This document shows, in pieces, positions 26,472-35,443 of a stretch of DNA of 64,000 nucleotides. A program made the translations under genes and the position numbers. The notes under the pieces were generated by a model. That model was not told the origin of the DNA, searched no databases, and saw only the letters and a list, made by a program, of their open reading frames with translations. This stretch comes from Thermogemmatispora sp042408735 (GTDB lineage: Bacteria; Chloroflexota; Ktedonobacteria; Ktedonobacterales; Ktedonobacteraceae), in contig NZ_JBHOQV010000123.1 in the NCBI RefSeq assembly GCF_042408735.1, positions 34,883-98,882 of the forward strand, read 5' to 3'. Positions within the stretch are counted from its first letter, which is position 1, and the number at the start of each line of letters is the position of its first letter.

Positions 26472-27787
26472 AACGCGGTTGGTACGCTCTTGCACTCATC
26501 CTCTTAGTGCTCAGTCTTTTCTTTCGGCAGATGGTGCTCATCATCGGCTGTTCACTTCTTTTAGTAGTTCTTCTATTAATAGATATATGGAGTACTTTCT
26601 GTCTGACGAACCTGAGCTACAGGCGCTGTTTTAGCCAGCGACGGGCCAGTTTTGGAGAAGAGATCCTGCTGACCCAGGTGCTTGAGAACGCCAAGCTACT
26701 GCCGCTACCCTGGGTCGAAGTCAGCGATCGAGTGCCTCTAGCCCTGGTCTTTCGTGGTCTCAGCCCTCATCTTGTTCCTGATGGGAGGCGAGTCATCATC
26801 GAAAGCCTCTTTAGCCCGCGCTGGTACGAGCGCATCACGCGCAGCTATCGAGTGCGCTGTCTGGCGCGGGGAGTGCACGCTTTCGGCCCTGCGCTTCTGC
26901 GCAGCGGCGACCTTTTCGGCTTTGTCAGCCGGCAGCAAGAACTGGACGACCGCGAGCAGCTTCTTGTCTATCCGCCGATTGTCCCGCTGACGCAGCTCGG
27001 CCTGGAGGCGCGCCATCCCTTTGGCGGGCGACGCATGCCGCAGCGCCTGCTGGAAGACCCCACCCGGGTCGGTGGCATTCGTGACTATCGCCCGGGTGAC
27101 GAGCTGAGGCGAGTGCACTGGAAGGCCACGGCGCGGGTCAGGCGTCTGCAGAGCAAGATCTACGACGCGAGCGCCACCCACACGCTGGTGCTCTTCCTGA
27201 ACATGTCGTCGCACCTCTCCGCACACGAGCTGGAACCGGCTCAGGAACTGAAGGAGCTAGCCATCTGTGTGGCGGCCTCGGTGGCCGACTGGGCTTTCAA
27301 AGCGGGCTACGCCGTTGGCCTCTACTGCAATGGCATGCTCTCCGGCCTGGAAGGCGGCGAGGTACTACCGGGGGGAGTAGTCGGGCAGCCTGAGCAACGG
27401 CAGAGAGAACCACGGGGGCAGCCGCCAGCGAGCATTATTCGTTTTCCTCCGGCCAGCGGTGCCCGGCAGCGTCAGCGCATCCTGGAAGCCCTTGCGCGTG
27501 CCGAGCCGTACTACGGCGAGCCTATCGAGGCGGTCATCGGTGCCGAGCGGGCGCGCCTGCCCTTTGGGTCCACGGCTATCCTGGTGACCAGCACCGTCAA
27601 TGAGGCCCTGCTCATGGCCCTGAAGCGCCTCCAGAGCGCTGGTCACTCTCCCTGTCTACTCTGCGTTGGTCAGGTTCCCATAGCCAGGATGCCCGGCATC
27701 CTGGTGCAGCACATCGGAGGGGCAGGAACCTGGCGAGCCATTCTCGACTCCTTTGAGCAAGGGCGTGGCGCTCCCAGCTCTGCTTAG
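26468..27787 (+). CDS. DUF58-domain membrane protein
   Basis: 439 residues. Two N-terminal membrane helices (residues ~5-45) precede a beta-rich region, then the DUF58 signature IRDYRPGDELRRVHWKATAR around residues 200-220 and a degenerate VWA-like fold. It overlaps moxR by four bases and is the expected MoxR client. The first 120 bases are A/T-richer than the rest. Precise role unknown. Confidence 0.88.
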   Translation: MKRGWYALALILLVLSLFFRQMVLIIGCSLLLVVLLLIDIWSTFCLTNLSYRRCFSQRRASFGEEILLTQVLENAKLLPLPWVEVSDRVPLALVFRGLSPHLVPDGRRVIIESLFSPRWYERITRSYRVRCLARGVHAFGPALLRSGDLFGFVSRQQELDDREQLLVYPPIVPLTQLGLEARHPFGGRRMPQRLLEDPTRVGGIRDYRPGDELRRVHWKATARVRRLQSKIYDASATHTLVLFLNMSSHLSAHELEPAQELKELAICVAASVADWAFKAGYAVGLYCNGMLSGLEGGEVLPGGVVGQPEQRQREPRGQPPASIIRFPPASGARQRQRILEALARAEPYYGEPIEAVIGAERARLPFGSTAILVTSTVNEALLMALKRLQSAGHSPCLLCVGQVPIARMPGILVQHIGGAGTWRAILDSFEQGRGAPSSA

Positions 27788-27875
27788 CCGGCTCCGATCG
27801 CGGCTGCTACCTTCCCCGCTGGCTTGATGCGGGGGCCTCGAGATCCCTGGCATACCAGGCGGTGGCGGCCCTGCT

Positions 27876-29309
27876 CTACCGAGGCGACCGGCTCCACCAG
27901 TCCCAGCCAGGCAGGTGGCTCAGACGGGCGGCCAGAGCTTGCTCGACAGCATCAGCTACAGGCCAGCGCGGCTGCAAACGCCTGGCTGGCGTATTGACAG
28001 CCAGCACGAGACCGCAGCGTTCCAAAAAGGCCGCTGTCTCGCCTCCCACCTTGAAGGTCATCAGGCAGCCTTCCGCTGGGTTACTGGACGAGGCAAAATG
28101 CACTCGCCCAACCGCGCCGACGGCTCTCCAATCGAAGTCAGCGAGAGCATGCTGAGCGTCAACGCAGGCCGGATCAAGCGTGACCTGCTGGCCATCGATG
28201 AAGAGCGCTGAGCTGAGGGATGGACCGGTGAAGGGCTGCGCCTGCCAGCGGGAGCCAGTCCAGATGACGTTGAAAGCGAGTGGAATCGCCTCGGGGGCGA
28301 GGCTGTAGAGGCCAGGTGGCTGATGCTGCGCAATGGGCAAACCGTCGTAACGAACGATCTCCCACGAAAGGGTCGTCAGGGCCACAACGTGCCAGCCGTT
28401 CCCTGCCAGGCGCAGGCTGGGGAGGGAAGCAGGCTGCCACTGCCAGGCAGGGATCGTACAGAGCTGCAAACAGTTCTCCTCACGCAGCGGGCAATCACCG
28501 CTCTCGCCGTAGGGGGTGCCCGTCTGGCAGGCCAGGTAACTGGCCCGCCTTCCGCTCAGGTCGATCATCAGCTGCAGCCGGAGCGTTGCCCGCAGCCGCT
28601 GGCCCGATCTGACGACTCCTATATAGCCAGGCTGGTCAAGATCGATATAGCGCTCACCTGGCTCAAGGGATGTGCTCCAGGCTGCCGATTGCCAGGCAGT
28701 CCCCAAGGCCGCCAGCAGCGCCTGCTGCTCGCCAGGAAGAAGATCGCTCAGGCGGTCGCGCAGCCAGAGCACCTGAATCCGCTGCCGACCCGGAAGCAGA
28801 GCGGTCGAGGTCAGACAGCTATCCTCTGGAGAAGGAGGGACAGAGAGCGTACAGGACTGTTCTTGAAAAGGAGCGGCCTGCCAGCTAATCAAATGGGAAC
28901 CACGCAGAAGCTGCAGGGGAGCGGCGAAGGTGAGGACCGACCTCTGGTTCAGAGGCTGCCCATCAACGGCCACGCGCGTCCAGGGAAGATCGACGCTCAG
29001 GTAGTAGGAAGCGCTATTGACGCTCGCTGTTCCCTGCGTAGAGGAGGCCAGCCGCCAGAGGTGCTGAGCAATCTCCCCCACAGGGAAGAGGTGCCAGAGC
29101 AGGAGCGCCGTCGCAAGCGCCGCCAATAAGGCTGCCAGCCCTGGCCGGCGGGACCCGCCAGGCAGAATCGCTGTCTGGGGACGCAACCGACGGGCGCCCG
29201 GAAGCGGCAGAAAGGCTGGCTCATCAGCTATCGTCTCCGCTGGCTCTCCCTCTTCTAGAGACGCTCCTGAAGGTTGCTCGCGCGGATTGGACGGCTCGTC
29301 CTGGTGCAT
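27876..29309 (-). CDS. Single-pass membrane protein with large extracytoplasmic domain
   Basis: 477 residues. A cytoplasmic Pro/Glu-rich segment of about 55 residues leads to one membrane helix (GLAALLAALATALLLWHLF), then about 390 residues outside with several Cys residues that could form disulfides. No family recognised. It is convergent with the DUF58 gene (88 bases between). The start at 29309 lacks a strong Shine-Dalgarno but is preceded by a clear extended -10. Confidence 0.6.
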   Translation of the reverse strand: MHQDEPSNPREQPSGASLEEGEPAETIADEPAFLPLPGARRLRPQTAILPGGSRRPGLAALLAALATALLLWHLFPVGEIAQHLWRLASSTQGTASVNSASYYLSVDLPWTRVAVDGQPLNQRSVLTFAAPLQLLRGSHLISWQAAPFQEQSCTLSVPPSPEDSCLTSTALLPGRQRIQVLWLRDRLSDLLPGEQQALLAALGTAWQSAAWSTSLEPGERYIDLDQPGYIGVVRSGQRLRATLRLQLMIDLSGRRASYLACQTGTPYGESGDCPLREENCLQLCTIPAWQWQPASLPSLRLAGNGWHVVALTTLSWEIVRYDGLPIAQHQPPGLYSLAPEAIPLAFNVIWTGSRWQAQPFTGPSLSSALFIDGQQVTLDPACVDAQHALADFDWRAVGAVGRVHFASSSNPAEGCLMTFKVGGETAAFLERCGLVLAVNTPARRLQPRWPVADAVEQALAARLSHLPGWDWWSRSPR

Positions 29310-29687
29310 GGGTCTCTTGGGAAAGCGCGCCTCGAACCAGAGCCAGTGGCGCGCAAGTCGGATCGCGGCAAGGCCATAACCCGGCGCTCAAGCGAGCGGA
29401 CAGGGGAGGAGTTGAGCGCGGACATTAGGGCCAGGCCATCGGACCACAAACGCCTTCTCTGCGTAGCCTATTATAGCACTGGATGAGTGCGGCATTTCTG
29501 TGGACGTGCCACCAAAATCGCCTTGCCCTCGCGTTTTTGCTGGTGATAAGACCGAGTAGTCTATAGGGTGCCAGGATCAGGTCACACAGTACAGAGGAGA
29601 AGCAATAGCCCTGGATAAGGCGAAGGCGTCGCTCAGATCAACGACAGAGACATCGAGCGAGGAAGAAGGGAAAGGGATAGGAAGGTT
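29310..29687. other. Divergent intergenic region
   Basis: 378 bases between divergent genes, containing the minus-strand extended -10 at 29470-29478. I see no clear plus-strand promoter or other structure. Confidence 0.4.
29470..29478 (-). promoter_or_regulatory. Extended -10 promoter
   Basis: Minus strand TGCTATAAT (29478 to 29470), identical to the element before the membrane-protein gene at 12640. It serves the gene ending at 27876, with a leader of about 155 bases. Confidence 0.6.
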
Positions 29688-30740
29688 ATGCTTGCATTTC
29701 CGCCGAGCGAGAGCTTAATCGGTACCACCCTGGGGAACTACTACCTGGAGCAACTCATTGGACGCAACGAGCTGGGGCCGGTCTTTCTGGGGAGCACCGA
29801 CGAAGGGAGCACCTATCTGGTGCGCTTCATTCTTGCTCCGCGCGCCCTGGACCCCACGGAGCGAGCGGCCTATCAGGAGCGCTTTCTGCAGGTGGCAGGC
29901 GAAGTAGCGGCTCTGCAGCACCGTCACATTCTCCCCCTGGTCGACTATGGCAGCTATCTCGGGGGGTCATACCTGGTGACGCCCAATCTGCCCATGCAGA
30001 CCCTGATCTCAGCGCTCACCAAGAGCGGGCCGCCCGCCTTGAGTACTATCGGCGACTATCTGGATCAGATCGCGCAGGGCCTGGAATATGCGCATGAACA
30101 GGGGATCATCCACCGAAACCTCAGCACGGACTGCATCTTTCTGCTGCGCGACGGGCGCCTTGTCATCGGTGACTTCGGCGTCATGCACCTGCTAGAGCTG
30201 GCCGCGCCCGCGGGACAGGGCTATCCCGACTACGGCAGCGGCGAGGGGCGAGCGCCAGAACAACTGCAAGAGCATAGCTGCGGTCCTTACACCGACGTCT
30301 ATGCCCTGGGAGCCGTTCTCTACCGACTCTTGACCACACATGCGGTCTTTCGGGACAGTTCCCGTGAAGGCGTCTACGCGCAGCACCTGCATGCGCCCGT
30401 CACCTCGCTCCGCCGCTGGCGCAGCGATTTGCCCGAGGAATTGGACGGAGTCGTCAGACAGGCAATGGAGAAGGAACCGGCACGACGTTTTCAGCGTCCC
30501 AGCGAGCTTGTGGCAGCCTATCGTCGAGCTATCGGCCTGAGCACCACGCCGCTCCGGGAGGGGGCCGAAGGGGCTGCTGACCCAAATCCGGCGGCGGTTT
30601 CTCCCGACCAGACAGCTCAAGAGGAGCCGCTGCCAGCATCGTCGGACCAGGCCCGGCGCAGGCGAGGAGCCTTGTGGCGCAGCCTGCTCAGGCGACTCCG
30701 CAGCAACCGAAACCGCCAGGGCACCTCCTCACCCAGCTAG
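29688..30740 (+). CDS. Ser/Thr kinase-like protein, probably catalytically impaired
   Basis: 350 residues, soluble. It has kinase-like lobes with GNYYLEQLIGRNELGPVFLG (glycine loop changed), YLVRFI where the VAIK lysine should be, IIHRNLSTDCIFLL (HRN instead of HRD) and an intact DFG. The last ~70 residues are Arg/Ser-rich and disordered. With Asp-to-Asn in HRD and no clear catalytic Lys it is likely a pseudokinase or very weak kinase. GGAAGG lies just before ATG 29688. Confidence 0.72.
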   Translation: MLAFPPSESLIGTTLGNYYLEQLIGRNELGPVFLGSTDEGSTYLVRFILAPRALDPTERAAYQERFLQVAGEVAALQHRHILPLVDYGSYLGGSYLVTPNLPMQTLISALTKSGPPALSTIGDYLDQIAQGLEYAHEQGIIHRNLSTDCIFLLRDGRLVIGDFGVMHLLELAAPAGQGYPDYGSGEGRAPEQLQEHSCGPYTDVYALGAVLYRLLTTHAVFRDSSREGVYAQHLHAPVTSLRRWRSDLPEELDGVVRQAMEKEPARRFQRPSELVAAYRRAIGLSTTPLREGAEGAADPNPAAVSPDQTAQEEPLPASSDQARRRRGALWRSLLRRLRSNRNRQGTSSPS

Positions 30741-32735
30741 TCAGGTGAGCGAAGCCTCCCTCGGGCGAGAATCGTCCTGACCTGGCTCCGTCGACGACGG
30801 CCTGCCTTCGCGAATAGCGGCGGCCTCCTCGCGTGGCTCCGCCTTGCCGTACTTCTCCTGCACGTAACGGATCTCCCGCTCAAAGATACGGCGCACGATC
30901 GCCACGGCACAGGCATAGGTCGAATCCATGCCGAAGTACGAGAGGCTGCCGGCTCCAAGATTCTTGCCACGGGTATAGGGCGTATCCGAGGCATAGTGCA
31001 GGATGCCGAGGTCATAAGGCAGGCGCGCAAAGTTAATATTCTCGCCGATGGGGTAGCGCGTCAGATACTGGTCCTCGTAGACCGCGTTGAGGTAGGGGCC
31101 GCTCTCCATCTCCACCACAGTGTAGTTGGCGCTATAGTAGAAATCGAAGTACTGGCGGTTCTGGAGAAAGGTCCCCTTGCCGGAGACAGCTTTTTGATTA
31201 TCGAGCACCGAGCCATAGATCAGATATGGCTGAACATCTTGAGCGGAGAAGCAATTGTCAAGCCAATAGGTATTCTGGCTGTGCTCATCCAGCACCACGT
31301 TCGAGATCATCACATCGCCGATGCTGCCATTGAGGGTAGCCGCCTTGCCCAGGATATAGATCCCCAGGATGGTCGCAGTATTCTCCATGATCTCGCGCAG
31401 CATGCGGTAGGCGGCCATTCCCAGCGGATAATCGATATTCAGGATAATGGCCTTGCTCTTGGCCAGCAGGTCCATACCGGGCATGCGGCAGCGCGGATCA
31501 ACGTCGGTCGGGTGGAGGCGGGCCAGCTCGAAGATCTGAGCATCGATCTCCAGTCCGTGGCGAGCGCCGACATGCCAGATCCCGCGCTCCTGCTCCTCTG
31601 CGATGCGCTGGCGCATCGCCTCCTGGCCCTGGGGGGTGCGGGCCCACTCGCGGGCGGCAAAGTAGAGGAAATTCTGCCAATTGCCGGGGACTTCGCCAGA
31701 CTGTAGCTTGCGGCACTCCTTAGCCAGGTACTGATCCTGGCCGCTGAGGGCGAAGTCGATCAGCTCGGCCTCGCGTCGCAGCACCGAGCCAGAGGTCAGA
31801 TTGACCAGGCTATGGGTATTGCTCGAGACAAAGTAGACCGGGCGCTCGCGCAGACCCAGCGAGTCGAGCAGGCGCTCGACTGGGGCCCACCATTTGCGCG
31901 TGGCGCGCACGAAACCGACGTGGGAGCCGCCGAGCATGCGCAGAGTGAAACTCTTGCGCTGGCGCCCGATGATAAGCAGATTTTCCCACAGGCGGTCCCC
32001 CCAGACCACTTCCAGGCGGCGCCAGTCGTCGGCGGCGATATGCAGGCGTTGGCGCAGCACGCGGGTGATCTCCGCAAAGACCGGTGACGAGCGGTCCATC
32101 CGGGTCGAGAGCAGCTGGATCGTGGTCGGATCGGCGTTAATCAGGTAGTAGAGCTTGTTCCACTCGATCTGGAAGGCCACCAGAATAGGGACAATATCGT
32201 CAGTATCGCTGACGCTGGCGACGTAGACCGCCAGCGTCTCTTTGCCATCGTAGAACCACTTGCGGCGGCGGGCGGGCGCTGTCACCGCCTGCCAGCGATC
32301 AACCTGGAAGCCCTGTTTCAGAAAAACCTCTTCGGACTGCCCGAGCAGGACGTGAGTGCAGTAGAGGATGGCCGAGGGCAGGCGCAGAGCGCTGTAGATG
32401 AGGGCTGACATATCGGGGTAAGGCGAGCGGGCATCGGGATGCAGGCTGGAGTCAATATTGTAGTGGGCCTGAACAAGGGCCTTCAGGCTCACTTCTCCCG
32501 AGCTGCGCAGGAGCGTATTGTAGGTCCGAATGTAGAGTTCAACATCGCGTTTCCCCGCCTCATGTCGCCCCTCGCCGCGCTCTACCATATATTCTTCGCT
32601 GCTCTCCCGCGCGACCTCCTCCTGCAGACGCTCACTATCTTCTTCCTCATTCAGGAATTCCTCGATGCGCTCGCGTGGCTCAAAGGCATCGGGATCGGGG
32701 ATACGGCGTGAGGGTGTTGGCTTCTTCCTTGGCAT
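30741..32735 (-). CDS. DUF6909-like protein with phosphorylase-like C-terminus
   Basis: 664 residues, soluble. An acidic, charged N-terminus (to ~80) is followed by a long alpha/beta region. The last ~250 residues carry patterns like purine nucleoside phosphorylases: YILGKAATLNGSIGDVMISNVV and VVEMESGPYLNAVYE. I believe it matches DUF6909, known from Ktedonobacteria, and the phosphorylase resemblance suggests a nucleotide-related reaction (inference). ATG 32735 is chosen; GAGG lies 10 bases upstream. TATAAT on the minus strand at 32823-32828 is a likely -10. Confidence 0.55.
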   Translation of the reverse strand: MPRKKPTPSRRIPDPDAFEPRERIEEFLNEEEDSERLQEEVARESSEEYMVERGEGRHEAGKRDVELYIRTYNTLLRSSGEVSLKALVQAHYNIDSSLHPDARSPYPDMSALIYSALRLPSAILYCTHVLLGQSEEVFLKQGFQVDRWQAVTAPARRRKWFYDGKETLAVYVASVSDTDDIVPILVAFQIEWNKLYYLINADPTTIQLLSTRMDRSSPVFAEITRVLRQRLHIAADDWRRLEVVWGDRLWENLLIIGRQRKSFTLRMLGGSHVGFVRATRKWWAPVERLLDSLGLRERPVYFVSSNTHSLVNLTSGSVLRREAELIDFALSGQDQYLAKECRKLQSGEVPGNWQNFLYFAAREWARTPQGQEAMRQRIAEEQERGIWHVGARHGLEIDAQIFELARLHPTDVDPRCRMPGMDLLAKSKAIILNIDYPLGMAAYRMLREIMENTATILGIYILGKAATLNGSIGDVMISNVVLDEHSQNTYWLDNCFSAQDVQPYLIYGSVLDNQKAVSGKGTFLQNRQYFDFYYSANYTVVEMESGPYLNAVYEDQYLTRYPIGENINFARLPYDLGILHYASDTPYTRGKNLGAGSLSYFGMDSTYACAVAIVRRIFEREIRYVQEKYGKAEPREEAAAIREGRPSSTEPGQDDSRPREASLT

Positions 32736-32908
32736 AGGCTCGGTCCTCTTCTTCTTCTCTCCTCTGCTGCGCTGCTGACAAGCCGATCTGAGCAATGCCT
32801 GTTCATTCGTTGTTTTCTGGTAATTATAACCTATGCTGTCCACTGACTGGCTGGCTGGCTGGGGAGGTGCCAGGCCCGCTCTCTGCTCTGGCTGGGCTGA
32901 GCCTGGCC

Positions 32909-33760
32909 TTACCGGCCTGCTTCCAGCGATGGCTTACGCAGGACAACGATATACTGGTGGGCGATGTTGGGTACGTAGGCGTTGGGATAGCCGTAGGGAC
33001 GCAGGCGGGTGCCGGCCTGATACCAGATGATTTCCCCTTTGGGAATGAAGCCTTGCTGGCGAGCGCGTCGGGCCAGATCCACATGCGTAAAAATATATTC
33101 CCCGTGTTGATAGGCGTTGCGCACGATCACAACCATATACTTGCGCGGCTTCAGGACGCGGAAGCACTGGGCAAAGACCTGTTCCATTGCCTCCAGGTAG
33201 GCCTCGTAGCTGGCCAGATTGGCAAGGTCGCGCGGGTCATCCGAGCGCATATAGTAGTCGGTGCGCCGGTTGGGGAAGGTGGCGGCGTAGCGCCCGTTGC
33301 TCATGGTCTGCGTGAGATGGATGTTGTAGGGGGGATCGGTGGCAATAAAGTCGAAGGAGTGGTCAGCAAAGTTCTGCATCACCTGCAGGCAGTCGCCCTG
33401 GATCAAGGTCTGAGGCTGCAGTGAGTCACGGTGCTCGCTGAGGATGCGCTCGTAAATCTCTACCCAGCGCGGGTTGATTTCAATGCCCACAGCTCGGCGT
33501 GGCTTCTTACAGATGGAGGCGCCGATAAGGGTGCCGCCGACGCCGGCAAACGGATCCAGCACACATTCGCCAGGCTTGGTAAAAAACTCGATGAGCTGAC
33601 TCATGAGCTGCGGCGGCTTGTTGGCGCCGTGGGCTTTGCGCAGATCATGCCCGTACACAGAGGGATAGTTGGTGATGAGTACGCTTTTGGTGAAATAGAG
33701 CCACTCCGCCCCTGTCAGCTCGTTTAATGTGTTTTTCTGCGAGACGCTCTCGGTATCCAC
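32909..33760 (-). CDS. DNA methyltransferase (N4/N6-type), orphan
   Basis: 283 residues. SAM-binding motif DPFAGVGGTLIGASI (residues ~68-82) comes before the catalytic TDPPYN motif (~140-146), an order opposite to the commonest single-domain N4/N6 enzymes. No restriction endonuclease is visible nearby, so it is probably an orphan regulatory or defence-associated enzyme; target site unknown. The start is GTG 33760 with GGGAGG five bases upstream. The TcmP-like gene lies 228 bases upstream on the same strand. Confidence 0.85.
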   Translation of the reverse strand: MDTESVSQKNTLNELTGAEWLYFTKSVLITNYPSVYGHDLRKAHGANKPPQLMSQLIEFFTKPGECVLDPFAGVGGTLIGASICKKPRRAVGIEINPRWVEIYERILSEHRDSLQPQTLIQGDCLQVMQNFADHSFDFIATDPPYNIHLTQTMSNGRYAATFPNRRTDYYMRSDDPRDLANLASYEAYLEAMEQVFAQCFRVLKPRKYMVVIVRNAYQHGEYIFTHVDLARRARQQGFIPKGEIIWYQAGTRLRPYGYPNAYVPNIAHQYIVVLRKPSLEAGR

Positions 33761-33988
33761 ATCACCCTCCCGTTGGTATCATCGTTGCTGGGCGCGGGGC
33801 TATTCTCTCGCTTGCGGAGCAGGTTACTGCTCTGATTTTGGTCCGCTCCTGCGTTCTCCTGTGGGAGGCGTTACCAACAACGTCGGTTGCCCCATTGACC
33901 GACGTTTCCCCCTGGTAGCGTCTCCTTGCTCTTCTTCCTTCGCCTGGCTATCTATGCCCAGCCAGCGGGTGTGACTCTCTTCCTTCCT

Positions 33989-35329
33989 CTAGCGCGCGCC
34001 GGTCCAGATCAACAGGTCGTCTGGACCAGGTACCGGCTCGGCTGCCTCGGCCTGCTCTGGGGGCGGGGCTGGCTGAGAGCGAGGGCGGCGCCATTCGCAG
34101 CGGACCTGGCCCTCGCGCAGCAGGCGTCGAATATTAGCATCGTGTTCGGCCTGGGTGAATTGGCCAAAGGTGCTGCTGATAAGCTGCTGGCGCAGATCTG
34201 GCCAGCGCCGGCTGCGCAGGGCGCGCCCTGTCTGGAGTGTGCGCTGATAGAGCTGCTCGCGGGCGGCGGCGAGCCGTTCCTCGCGCCGAACCTGAAACCA
34301 GGCGCTGGCCAGCAGGTCCGCCTGGCTCTGCTCCTCAAGGCGACGCCAGTAGCTGCAAACGGCGTCGTTCATGGCCAGCAAGCTATCCTGCCGCCGCGTG
34401 GCGAAGAGCAGGGTATAGGGGGCTACCTCGAGACGGGCCGGGCCGCTGGTTCGCGGCAGAGTAAGGCGCTGAGCCAGGGGGAAGTGGCGCTGGAGTTGGG
34501 ATAACAGGAGATCGAGCAATTCGGCGAGCGCCTCCGGTGAGAGCGACGCCCCCTCATCGCGTGGCACCAGGGTCCGCCAGCGATCGCTGCGCAGCAGGTT
34601 GAGCAAAGCGGCGGCCTGCTGCTCATGGCGTCGGGCAGCTCGCAGGCGGCTCTCCAGTTGGCGATGCATGATCAGTAAGCAGAGTTCCGTTGGAGCGGCG
34701 CGTTGCCAGAGCGGTTCCAGGTCTTCGGAGCGCAAAAGGGCCGGTGCCAGCGGGTTGAGGGCGAAAACCGCCGGTGCCTGGTCAAGGACCTGAAGGACGG
34801 CCGGAGCGGCCTCGGGCCAGCTCGCGGCCACCAGGCCACCTTCCCGTGGAATAGCTGGCTGTGGGCTGTGGCTACTGGAGCTGGCATCAGCGCGCGTGGA
34901 GCCGCGCCCGCCGGCTGGGCCTGTCAAGACCAGCCCGTAGAGGGCGAACGGGCGCCCTTCGGCGAGCAGGCTCGTCTGAAGCTCGCTCAGGGGTTGTAGC
35001 CAGGGATGCGACGCCTGGGCCTGGGACTGGGCACGCCGCTTGCTGCCGGAGCGCCCGCGCCCGCCAGGGGCTTCCTCTTCGCTGGCCTCGTTCCTGGCCG
35101 TGGCCTGCTCTCCTCGCGCTGGCTCGCCGCCAAGGGCATCGATCCAGTAGCAACGTCGATAGAGCGGATTCTGCCGTAGTGCCCGGCAATAGCCGGCGAG
35201 GTATTCCCTCTGGAGCCAGAGGCGCAGAGAGTTCAGCAGATCTCCTTGCCTGACAGTGCGGGCGCGAGCCCCCGCACGTGTTGCCACCTGGGAGTATTCT
35301 TGATCGACATCTGCCCACAGATCATGCAT
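33989..35329 (-). CDS. Possible TcmP-like (three-Cys-motif partner) protein
   Basis: 446 residues. The N-terminal RLWLQREYLAGYCRAL...RCYWIDALGG, the middle AVFALNPLAP and the late YTLLFATRRQDSLLAMNDAV resemble the YIDGFAGPG, DPFG and C-terminal blocks of TcmP proteins, in the same order. A Ser/Gly/Ala-rich insert sits around residues 70-110. TcmP-type proteins are poorly characterised and often near methylases or conflict genes. The ATG lies nine bases after an extended -10, suggesting a leaderless message. Assignment tentative. Confidence 0.45.
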   Translation of the reverse strand: MHDLWADVDQEYSQVATRAGARARTVRQGDLLNSLRLWLQREYLAGYCRALRQNPLYRRCYWIDALGGEPARGEQATARNEASEEEAPGGRGRSGSKRRAQSQAQASHPWLQPLSELQTSLLAEGRPFALYGLVLTGPAGGRGSTRADASSSSHSPQPAIPREGGLVAASWPEAAPAVLQVLDQAPAVFALNPLAPALLRSEDLEPLWQRAAPTELCLLIMHRQLESRLRAARRHEQQAAALLNLLRSDRWRTLVPRDEGASLSPEALAELLDLLLSQLQRHFPLAQRLTLPRTSGPARLEVAPYTLLFATRRQDSLLAMNDAVCSYWRRLEEQSQADLLASAWFQVRREERLAAAREQLYQRTLQTGRALRSRRWPDLRQQLISSTFGQFTQAEHDANIRRLLREGQVRCEWRRPRSQPAPPPEQAEAAEPVPGPDDLLIWTGAR

Positions 35330-35338
35330 GGTGAACCT

Positions 35339-35347
35339 ATTCTACCA
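35339..35347 (-). promoter_or_regulatory. Extended -10, leaderless promoter
   Basis: Minus strand TGGTAGAAT (35347 to 35339), nine bases from ATG 35329, so transcription would begin within a few bases of the start codon. Confidence 0.5.
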
Positions 35348-35443
35348 CAGGCAGAGGCAGATACGTAAGCAATAACGCTGCCGGTCCAGGTCAAAGCAAA
35401 GGCTTTGAGCTGCCAGCCCGAAAGTGGCCTCTTGCTTGCCTGC

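Noticed and set aside
32909..33760. Restriction-modification system
   Set aside because: Only the methyltransferase is recognisable; no neighbouring gene shows endonuclease motifs.
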